From VXOI01 sp965197575 (GTDB lineage: Bacteria; Chloroflexota; Dehalococcoidia; Lucifugimonadales; UBA3495), in contig OZ240214.1 of NCBI GenBank assembly GCA_965197575.1, positions 2,728,001-2,792,000 on the forward strand: a stretch of 64,000 nt of DNA, given 5' to 3'. The translations under genes were made by a program, and so were the position numbers. Numbering within the stretch: the stretch's first letter is position 1; every line of letters starts with the position of its first letter. Of this stretch, positions 8,641 through 20,600 are shown in pieces. The notes below the pieces were generated by a model. The model did not search any database, was not told where the DNA came from, and saw nothing but the letters and a program-made list of their open reading frames with translations.

Positions 8641-11600
8641 GGCCCGCCTTTGGATCGAGCCTACTCCCATTGGCGGTGGCCGCCCTGCTGGGCTTGGCCG
8701 TGACGGTGTTCGCCTTCCAGGCTTGGCCCGCCTTTGCCCAGAGTACCGGAGTGGCCATCACGGGTACGCCCAAGTTCGGCGAAATCCTTACCGCCGACAC
8801 CTCCGCCATCGACGCCGGGGATTACGGCGGCGTGGCGGGGTCGTCCCCCACTTTCACCTACCAGTGGGTGCGCAGCAAGGGCGGCACGGACACGGACATC
8901 CCGAGCGCGACCTCGCTCGCCTACCGGGTGACGCACGACGACTTTCGGCACCAGGTCAAAGTGAAGGTCAGTTTCACCGTGGGTTCGACCGACTATACGG
9001 AGACCAGCGAGGCGGTGGGGCCGGTGCTGGGAACGCTGTCCCAGCCGGACACGCCTTATACGGCGCCCTCCAACGCCCTGTGGTCCGCCACCATAGGCGT
9101 CGGGAGCAGCGGCAACTATATCGGCTATAACAACCAGGCTGCGAATATGTTTGGTTCACTAAGCCAGGAGTCCGTCCTTTTGGACCGCAAGATCCAGGGA
9201 ATAATCGGGCACAATAATGGCCTCTTTATAACTTTCAGAGAACCAGCGACTGAATATCCGGGGTGGGAACGCTGGACGCTGCACGTTAACGACGATATCG
9301 AGTTGCCGTTGACAGAGATGACCAGCGGTACAGCTCCTACCAGTCCGTTTTATTTGGTGCTCCAGGATGGCGACTATCAAGAGGTGTGGGCGGACGGAAG
9401 CCGGCACACGGTCTATATCACCACGCCCGGCACGAGGGCGACCGGCGCGCCGTCCATTTCCGGCACTGTCAGAGTGAACCGGACCCTCACCGTAGATACC
9501 AGCGCCATCAGCGACGCGGACGGCCTTGCCAGTTCCACTTATATCTACCAGTGGTTCCAGGTAGTTGACGGTGAAAATGTCGCAATCGGCGCCGCGAACG
9601 CCGCCACCTACAGAGTGCGGGGAACTGACGTGGGCAAACGCCTCAAGGTGGGGGTGCTATTTCTGGATGATGAAGGCAACACCGAGGTGTTGTCCAGCGC
9701 GTCCACAGTCGTGGTGCCCGGGCCTCCCGCCATCACCACGATCACGGTGGACACCAGTCCCCCGGTGACGCGACACTTCAATGGCGTGGACTACTACGCC
9801 ACCGGAAACGAGATTGGACTCACCGTCAATTTTACGAAGGACGTATCCGTGACCGGGTCGCCGCAGCTGGAATTCTTCATCGGTAGTGACTCAAAGATAG
9901 CCGACTACGACTCCGGCGCCAGCGCCGGCAGGGCGCTGAAGTTCAAGTACACGGTAGAGCCCGGCGACCAGGGCGCGGTGAACGTGCGGTCGGCGCCGGT
10001 GATGCTGTCCACAGGCGACGCCATCACCGGCGACGGCGCGCCGGCAAACCTCTATTTCCTGGGCCTCCTGCCAATGGACCAGCTGGTCCTGGGCATACCC
10101 TTCATCACCGCGCTGGCCTTCACCTCCGACGCCGGCGGCAACGGGACCTATGGCCGGCGGGACGGGTTGGACCTGACCGTCACCTACAGCGAGGATGTTA
10201 CGGTGAGCGATGGGAATAATCTCACGATGGAGCTGGACCTCGACGGCACGCCTCGAACAGCCGCCTACGCCTCGGGCACCGGCACCAGCCGGCTGGTCTT
10301 CCGTTACATCGTCTCCCTGGACGACGCCGATGCCGACGGCCCGGGGGTATCGGCCGACGCGATGAGCCGGGGTGGAACTATCCAGGGGACCGGTACGGGC
10401 ACGCCCACAGCCTCGCGGAGGCACTCGGTTCTGGCCGCACAGCCCGCGCACAAGGTGGATGGCGGCCTGCCCAGCGTTACGCCGCAAGAACCGGCGTTTG
10501 AGGCTCCCGGCGACGCCCTGGCATCGGCGCGGTTGACTGTAGGAACACCGGCCGGGCTGGCGGACTCCCCGGGATACTGGGCCACCGCGAGCCATACCGC
10601 CGGCAGCCTTGACCCGACGACCATCCTGACGCGCACGGTGAAGGCGATTGCTCCAGTGGACAGCAACGGCGCGTTCCGGTTCCAGCTCGACGGGTCCTCC
10701 GCTCCGTCGGGTTACCAGTCCTGGACCCTGAACATCGACGAGGGCCTGCAGTTCAAGTTCGCGGACGGCGCTGTCAGTACCCCGTCTGAGGGCTGGACCA
10801 TGACCTGGAGCGACCGGGACTACTCAGAGATATGGAACGACGGTGAAGCCTTCACCCTGTACATCACCGTTCCGGCGGTCACCATCGCCCCGGTAACCAC
10901 CCCGGTTGAAGAAGGCGATGCGGCGCAGTTCACGGTGAGCCGGGCGGGGACCAACACCGCCGGCGAGCTCAGGGTGGGAGTGAGTGTGAGTGAGACGGGA
11001 GCAATGCTCACCGGCGGTCAAGCGTCACAAACGGTGACCGTTCCCGACGGTCAAGCCGACACAACATTCAGCCTGACCACCGTTGAGGACCAGATAGAGG
11101 AACCGGACAGCGTGGTTACGGCGACGCTGCAAGCGGGTGCAGGATACATCCTCGGCTCGCCCTCGGCAGCCACGGTGACCGTTGAGAACGACGACGGTAA
11201 AACGATCCAGCTGGACCCGTCTGCGCTGACCGTCCCCGAGAGCGGCAGCGCCACATATACTGTGGAGTTGGGAGTCGCGCCCCAGGAGGTGAGCGGCAGC
11301 AGCGCCGTTACGGTAACCGTCGCCAGCAGCGATTCGGCGCTCTCGGTCTCCCCGACCACGCTGAACTTCGACGCAACAAACTGGAATACCGCAGTGACGG
11401 TTACGGTCAGAGTGGGCAGCGACAGCAACGCCGTGGACGAGACCTACACCGTGACCCACACGGCCAGCGGCGCCGATTACGGGTCGGTAGCACGCTCAAT
11501 CGAGGTGACGGTGGAAGACGATGATGAGAACCGGCCGGCATACATCAGAACGGGGAGCAGCCTTCCGATCGATGACGTTTCCCAGGTGGGAGAAACCGTG

Positions 11601-14600
11601 ACCGCCGATTTCAGGCGCGGCGCCATCGCAGACCCTGACGGACTTGTCAGAAACTGGCCCTTCGAGGTGCAGTGGGTGCGGGTGACCGACGATAACACTG
11701 AGATTAACATCCCCGGCGCCCGGGGCCATTGCGCCGCAACCGGCTTGTCCAATTGCCTCGAACTATTTTATGACGTGCAAGCGGATGATGGCGGGCACCG
11801 GATCGGCTACCGGATCCTGTTCGAGGACCGGTTGGGCAATCCCGAGTCGGTGCGAAGCGATCTGACCTCTACCATTGTTGACCCGGTACGGTTGATCTCG
11901 GCGGCGCTGCTGAGCGACCCGACGATCACGCGGCTAAGTGACGGCGAGGCGCTGTTCCTTCCCGGCGACACGCTCCGCTTTGAGGCCACGGTGAACCGGC
12001 CGGTGACCGTTACAGGGACCCCGGACCTGGTATTCAGGGTAGGCATTGGCGCTACGTCCCATTTTTATTACGCGCCTTTTGTGTCGATTGACCCCGCGGG
12101 CACGACGCTGACCTTCGAGGGCACGGCGCCTGATAACAAGTCCGGTCCCGTAGGAATCTTTCAGGCAGTATTCGAAGATGATTTGGTACGGCTCCGGAGC
12201 GGAGAAGCGATCACCGACCGCGACGATCCCGACGTGGACATTGACCCGATTGCCTACCTGGGGCCCGGCGAGTTTGCTCATTCTGTCGATCATCGTCCAT
12301 TCATAGTGGCTATGAGCATTACGTCCGAGCCGGGCGCAGACCAGACCTACCGGATCGACGACACCATCCGGTGGGAAACAACCTGGTCCATCCCGGTGAC
12401 CGTCAGCGGCTCTCCCAACCTCAAAGTCAATATCGGCGACAGAGTGGACGACGCGGCTTACGCCGACGGGTCGCGCACTAATACCCTGGCATTTGAATAC
12501 GAGGTCCAGGCGGGCGATGATGACAGCGACGGGGTGAGCGCAGCGTTCGCCGACATCGATGGTGGCAGTCTCACGAGCACGGCGCGCTCCTCGGTCACGG
12601 CGTATCGCGGCTACGGGCTGCGCTCGCCCCAGGCGGCACACCGGGTGGACGGCGGTCCGGTCGAGGAAACGGAGGAACCGACGCCGATAGAAGACCAGCA
12701 GGGTCTAGTATGGCATGCCACCATGACCGTCGGTGATGATGTTGGCTTCAAGGGGTACTACACGGGGCAGGGCACCGACTTCGGCAGCCTGAGCGATGAC
12801 GCGCTCACCGACGACGCCACGATATTTTGGATGTTGGCTGAATCCGACGGCACCTTCCAGATTCGGGGCACGCCCAGGTCCAGCCGGCCCGGGGAAGCCC
12901 CCCACTGGACGCTGCAGGTTGGCGACGACCTGTGGCCCGTGGTCGGCAACATGAGCGAAACAGGATCCGAATGGCGGATTACCTGGACTGGCACCACCTA
13001 CTATGACGATTGGGATGAAGGCGATGAGGTGGAGTTGTCGATGTTCCTGCCCCTGGTCTCGGTGGAGGCGGTCAGCGAAGGCGGAGAGGTGGAAGAGGGA
13101 GACCCGGCCATGTTCCGCGTTACACGCACCGGCAGCCCGGCCAGGGCCATGCCGGTGCGGCTGAGCGTGTCGGGCGAGCCGGCGGCAGTCCTCCAGAATC
13201 CCCCGACCGTGGTAACGATTTCCGCCGGGCAGACCACCGCTGATTTCTCGGTCCCGACCGCCGACGACCGGCGTCCTGGACAGGGGGGCGTCATCACCGT
13301 TTCGGTTCTGAACAGCGCGGACAACGCCGCCAGCGGCGCCGCTTATCAGGCCAACCGCGACGCGCAGACCGCGTCGGTCGCGGTGACGGACGACGACTCC
13401 GCGGACATCGTCCTGTCGAAGACGGCGCTGGCCGTGGTCGAGGGGGCGGCGGCGCAGACCTACACCGTGTCCCTGGCTTCCGAACCGGCGGCCAACGTCA
13501 ACGTCACCATCACCGGCCATGCCGGTTCCGACCTGACCGTCAGTCCGGCATCGCTGACATTCACCACTGCCGACTACTCCGCAGGGCAGACGGTTGCCAT
13601 AACGGCCGGTATCGACTCCAATGACGTGAACGAGCGGTTCACCCTGGCGCACACCGCGTCAGGCTCCTCGGACTACGCCGGCGCCACGGCGGCCCTGCAG
13701 GTCTCCGTAACCGATAATAACACCGCCATCACTGACGTGAGCATCGTGTCGGATGCTGGGGGAAACGACATCTACGGGCCGCGCGACGCCATCGATATAC
13801 GGGTCACCTTCAAGAATGCGGTGGACGTCACCGGCATCCCGCAAATGGGACTGGAAGTGGCTGGTGAAACCCGCCAGGCCGGCTATTTCCAGGGTAGCGG
13901 AACGTCGAACCTGACCTTCCGATACCTGGTGGCGGATGACGACGATGCCAATGGCGACGGCGTGGACAACGACGGCGTCAGCATTCCCACCAACTCTCTC
14001 ACCCTGAACGGCGGCTCCATTACCAACAACATGGTGGGCGCCCTACTGGGTCACGACGCAGTAGCAGCCAGCACGTCCCACAAAGTGGACGGCACCCTAA
14101 TCACCGTCGCGCCCCTGGAAACTCCCGCCGCGCTGCCCGCAGGCACGCTCTGGTCGGGCACACTGACGATTGGGGAGCATGAGGACTCAGGGACCCTTGG
14201 CTACTTGAAACCGGACGTTGACCCCTTGAGTTACGGCCAGCTGGAAACGGCCGTTATGCTGGCGGGGCAGGAAGTTCTGTCGATCACTTCGGGCGCGAGC
14301 GTTGCGAACACAAGCGTCAAGGGACTGAACTTTCTCATCAGTGGCGCCACGGCGCCGGAGGGCTGGCAGAACTGGACGCTGCACATTGACGACGGCCTGC
14401 AACTGGAGTTCACGGACGGGACCCAGGGGACCAATTCCGTGGGCTGGTTCACCTCATGGTCCGGGAACTACGACGAGCTCTGGAACGTGGGCGAACGGTT
14501 CACCGCCTATGTCGCCGTGCCCGCCGTGAGCATCGCACCGGTGGCGGGCGCGGTGGACGAGGGCGCCCCGGCCCAGTTCAGGTTGACCCGCACCGGCGAT

Positions 14601-17600
14601 ACCTCCTCATCCCTCGCGGTAACGGTGACGACCGCAGAGACCGGCGCCACCATCTCCGGAACCGCTCCCACCAGCTTCACCATCAGGTCAGGCCAGGAGG
14701 AGGGGATACTGGATGTGGCCACGGCGGATGACGGGGTGATTGAAGACGACAGCACCATCACCGTCACCGTCGCCGCGGGAACCGGGTACGTGCCGGGCGA
14801 CCCCGCATCCGCAGAGGTGGTCGTGCGTAGCGACGACGCGGCGGGGATCACCCTGTCCCCCGCGTCGCTGACCGTTAACGAGGAGAGCAGCGCGTCCTAC
14901 ACCGTAGTCCTCGACGCCCAGCCCTCGGCCAACGTGACGGTTACGATAACGGGCCAGTCCGGCACCGACGTCAGCATCAATCCGGCCACGCCCCTGACCT
15001 TCACCTCATCGACATGGTCCACAGCGCAGAGGGTTACGGTCTCGGCAGTGGACGACTCCGACTTTGACAACGAAGAGGTAACGCTGCTCCACACCGCAAC
15101 CGGCGCCACGGAGTACGCGTCGGTGACGGCGAACCTCAAGGTGACGGTGGACGACGACGATACGGAAAACAGTCTCCCCACCGGCGTGCCGACCATCTCT
15201 CCGACCACGGTCCCGGAGGTGGGGGCCACGCTTACCGCAGACCCGTCCGGCATCTCCGACGCCGACGGCCCCACTAGCCCGACCTTCAGCTACCAGTGGG
15301 TGCGCGTAAGCGCGGCCAACATGGAGACCAACATCAGCGGCGCAACCTCCGTAACCTATACGGTGCAGGCCGCCGACGTGGGGTCCACCCTCAAGGTGAA
15401 GGCGAGCTTCACCGACGGCAAGAACAAGGTGGAGACCGTCGAGAGCGCGGCCACGGCGGTTGTCACCGTGACCCAGGTAACCGTGAACTTTGGCGCCGCC
15501 GCGTACACGGCTGTCGAGGACGGCGCAGCGGCCACCGTGCAGGTGACGCTGGACAAGGCGCCGAACCGCATCCTGAATATCGCGATAACCGCCACGCCGG
15601 GCGATGACGCAGACACCGGGGACTACTCGGTGAGTCCCACGCGGGCCGTCTTCGGCGTGAGTGACATCGCCAAGGAGATCACAGTTACGGCGACGGACGA
15701 CAACATTGACGACGACAACGAAACGGTGACACTGACCTTCGGAACGCCGCTGCCCGACGGCGTGAGCGCCGGCGGCACGGTCAGCGCGGTGGTCGCCATC
15801 ACCGATGATGACGAGGCGGCGGTCCTGCTCAGCGTGGATACTCTCACCGTCAGCGAAGGAGGGACCGGCACGGTGCAGGTATCGCTGGCGACGGAGCCCT
15901 CCGGCCCGGTATCGGTGGTGATTGCCGGATTTGATGGGACGGACGTCAGCCTGACGGGCTCGGCCACTCTCAACTTCACCACATCCACCTGGAATTCCCG
16001 GCAGACGATCGTACTGAGCGCGGCTCAGGATGACGACGACAACGCCGAGGACGACCTGGTAACGCTGACCTTCACGGCCACCGGAGGCGGCTACTCGGGC
16101 CTCTCGGCCAGCCTGGCCGTCACGGTGGACGACGACGAAACGCCAAACGCCCCTGCAACGGGCTTCCCGGTCATCCAGGGCACGCCGGAGGTCGGCGAGC
16201 AGTTGACCGTCGATATCTCCACCATCGCGGACGCCGACGGCCTGCCGAATGCCTCCGCCTTCGCTTATCAATGGATACGGGTGGCGTCCGACGCGACAGA
16301 AACGACTATCCCATCCGCGACAGGGTCCACCTACACCCCGACCCCGGATGACGTGGGCGCCGCGCTGAAGGTCCAGGTGTCCTTTACCGACAACGGAGGG
16401 ACCGGAGAGGCGCTGACCGGCGAACCCACGGCGGACTCCGTGGTGGTGGCGCAGGTGACGGTCGTCTTCGACGCGCCGAGCTACCCGGTGGAAGAGGGGG
16501 CAACGGTTACGATAACGGTCAATCTGGACAAGGACCCGCACCGAGAACTCACGCTTCTCCTGACCGCCACGCCGGGCGGCGACGCAGACACCGCCGACTA
16601 CGAAACACCGCCTGGAGAGATAGTCTTCGCCGCCGGTGAAACCTCGAAGGAGCTGACCATAACGGCGATTGACGACGCGGTGGACGAAAGCGGCGAGACA
16701 CTGACGCTGGGCTTCGGTACGCCGCCCGAGGGCGTGACGGTAGGGGCCACCGCCGAGACGGTGGTCCGGTTCGGCGACGACGACAGCCGGGGCATCCTGC
16801 TCACGCCGGACGAACTGGCGGTAACCGAAGGAGGCGCCGCCGCAACGTACACCGTGCAACTGACTTCGCAGCCCACATCCGGCGTTACTCTGACCGTTGC
16901 CGTGGAACAGCCGATCATCGGTTTAGATCTGCCCGTGTCGGTAAGTCCTTCACGGCTTTCCTTCAACGCATCCAACTGGGACAGCGAGCAGACCGTCCGC
17001 GTGACGGCTACCAACGACAGTGATGCGGACAACGAGTCCACCACGATCAATCACACTACCGCTGGCGGAGACTATGACGGCGTTACGGAAAGCCTGCCGG
17101 TGACGGTGGATGACGACGAGACGCCGAACAATCCCGCGGAAGGCCAAGTCACTATCACGGGCGACCTGGAGGTGGGTGAAAGCCTGACCGCCGACACCAG
17201 CGGCATTACCGACGCCGACGGGCTGACCGGCGTCAGCTACAACTACCAGTGGATACGGGAGATGGGTGGTACGGAAACGGAAATCCCGGGCGCGAACGCC
17301 TTCAGCTACAGGCTGACCGACGCGGACGCCGCCCACCATATCCTGGTGCGGGTATCGTTCATTGACGACGCCGGCAACGCGGAGACACTGACCAGCGAGC
17401 CCACGCTGAGGATAGGGGTGGTGCCCGTCGCAGTCTCCTTCGGCAGGTCGGCCTACGAGGTGGACGAGGGCGAAACGGTCACGATAGAGGTCGGGCTGGA
17501 CCAGGACCCGGAGCGGACCGTGACGATTCCTCTGACCACCACCCATGGCGGCGATGCCACCGGCGACGACTACACGGCGCCGGCGGAGATTGTGTTCTCT

Positions 17601-20600
17601 GCCGGCCAGACCTCGCTGGAACTGACCATAACCGCGATTGACGACCAGGTGGCTGAAACGGACGAGACCCTGACCCTGACCTTCGGGCAGCTTCCCGAAG
17701 GCGTGGCCTTGGGCGCGACCGCGGAGGCGGTGGTGCGGTTCGGCGACGACGACGGACGCGGAATCATGATCAGCCCGGAGAGCCTGACGCTGATCGAAGG
17801 CGGGAGCTCCCACAGCTACACCGTCCAACTGCTGTCGCAGCCAACCGGGACGGTCACAGTGAGGGTGGATGTGGAGGTTCCCTCCGGTGGTTCAGACGTT
17901 CGCCCGCCGGTAACGGTCAATCCCGCGACGCTGCTTTTCAGCACGTCTGATTGGAACAGCGCGAAGACGGTGCGCGTATCTCCCACCCATGACGAGGACG
18001 CCTTCGATGCGGCTGCGACGCTGAACCACACCGCCAGCGGCGGTGGCTACGGCAACGAGACGGCATCCCTTCGGGTGACCGTCACCGACGACGACGCGCC
18101 GGTGACTCCTGGCACAGGCCGCATCGAACTCTCGGTTACAACCATCTCCATCGAGGAGGAAAAGAACAAGACCTACACCGTGACACTGGCATCCGAACCG
18201 GTCAGCCGTGTCACGGTGCGGATAACCGGCCAAGGGGGAACCGGCCTCTCCGTGTCTCCGGAAGAGTTTGAGTTTGTCGTATCCAACTGGGATAGGGAGC
18301 AGAGGGTTCGGCTGTACTTCAATCACGACCAGGACAAGGAGGACCACACGGTGAGATTGACCCACACCGCATACGGACGAGAGGACTACGAGGGCGTTAC
18401 GGCGCGCCTCACCGTCGCGGTGACGGACGACGACCCTCACGGCACGCTCATTCCATTGCCCCAGGTATCAATAGATGCGAAAGATGCGGATTCCGGCAGT
18501 GTGACCGAGGGCGATGACGTGGTCTTCACCCTCACCCGCACCGGGGACAGGACGGAGGCCCTGACCGTCTCGGTGGAAGTTGGGGAGACCGGCAGGATGA
18601 TAAGAGGGAGCCGGCCTTCCAGGATTACCTTCGAACAGGGTTCAGGCACCGCTGTGCTGACGGTCAACACCGATGACGACTCCAGGGACGAGGTGTCCAG
18701 TGTCATCAGCGTCACGGTCCTGGACGGCAGGGATTACCAGCCTGGACGACCGGCGCAGGGTTCGGTCACCGTCGCTGACAACGATTCCGCCGACTCGGGG
18801 ACCAGTGACGGCGGCGTCCCGGTTGTCCGGGGAACCCCCAGGGTGGGCGAGGAGCTGTTGGCGGATATGTCAAGGGTGTACGACGCCGACGGCCTGCCGG
18901 ACGATGGTGAGTTCCGGTACACGTGGCTCCTCGCGCTCACAGAAGAAGATGTGAAAGAAGTCACCAATCATTCCGGCAGGTACACGCCTGTGGTGGAAGA
19001 CATCGGCCGGACCGTCGCCGTCCAGGTGAGCTACACCGACAACGCCGGCAACGACGAGGAGCGGGCCAGCAGCGCCACCAGGGCCGTGAGAGCAACTACC
19101 TCGGGTGCGCCCGGTATACAGCCGTCCTACTTCTACGCCGAACCGGGGTACCAGGAGGTCACCCTGTCCTGGTCGGCTCCTGAGAGCGACGGCGGCAGCG
19201 GAATCAGCCGGTACCAGTACCGGCAGAGGACGGCCTCCGCCGGGTACGGCAGTTGGAGAAACGCCAGCTACAGCGAGGGCCAGGGTTACCAGTCCACCGT
19301 AACGGGCCTGCGTAACGGCACTGAGTACCGTTTCCAGATACGCGCCGTCAACTCGGTGGGAGCGGGACCCGAGTCTCCCGAGGTTTATGCCACGCCCGCC
19401 GATGGCGGCATCTGCGACCGGACCGCCCAGGTCAAGGGCCGGATCCTGGCCCGTCTGAAGTTGCTGCACAAGTACGAGGGCAATTGCCTGGGCGTGGAAG
19501 AAGACCATCTGGCCAGGCTCACCCTCCTGGACATCGCCGATACCGGCATTACGAGCATTAAACCGGGCGACTTTGCCGGACTTACGAAGGTAACGAGATT
19601 GGACCTCAGCTTCAACTCCCTGACTTCCCTGCCGGACGGGGTCTTCGAAGGACTGACCGCCCTGGAAGAACTCGAACTGGCCAACAACCAGCTCAGAAAC
19701 ATTGAGGCCGGGGCGTTCGAAGGACTCCAAGAGCTGAAGAAATTGAGGCTGCTGAAGAATGAACTGTCGTCCTTCCCCTTTGATGAACTGGAGCAGCTGC
19801 CGGAATTGACGTCGCTCTCGATTTCCGGTAACCCCGGCTTCAGGAAAGGTATCCAGGTATCGGCAGACCGGCTGGAGGTGACGGCCGGCGGCTCGGCGGA
19901 GTACCGGGTCCGCTTGTTCCGGCCCGACGCCGGGAGCGTGTCGGTGACCGAGGACGCTGACGGAGTAACGATTTCCCCGAACCGGCGGACCTTCACCAAG
20001 GAGAACTGGTTCCGGTCCCAGGTATTCACGGTGACCGTGGGCGCGGACGCCGGGGCGGGCGAGGTGGTGTTGACCCACACCACCTCGGGCCTGAATCCGG
20101 GCTCCGACCCGTTGCCCGAGGTAACGGTCGTCGTTACCACCAACCCCGACCGGGCGGCGTCCGGCAAGGCCGACCCGCCTCCGCCGCCCAAGAACCTGCG
20201 GGCGGTGAGGGGTAAGGCCGCTGTCGAGCTGACCTGGGATGCCCCCGGCGACGCTATGGTCATCGGCTACCGCATTGATCGACGGAGCTCCGGAGAGGGC
20301 CGCAGCGAGGAGCAGACTCTGGTGGAGGACACGGGCAGCGCCGACACCGGCTACACCGACAAGAGCGCCAAATCGGGCGTGGAGTACGAGTACCGGGTCA
20401 GCGCCCGCACCGAGGATGGCCTGGGCGAGGCGTCGGAGTGGGTGAGCGCCGGCCGCGAGCCGCAGCCCAACAATCCGGCGACCAACGCGCCCGCCATCAC
20501 CGGCACGGCCAAAGTCGGGGAGACGCTGGAAGCGGATACGTCGGGCATCTCGGACGCCGACGGGCTTAGCAACGTACAGTACGAGTACCAGTGGCTGGCC

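Noticed and set aside
15006..16859. 617-codon antisense ORF within the giant gene
   Set aside because: It is a shadow of the repetitive GC-rich coding strand; no family features, no ribosome binding site, composition of a complement frame.
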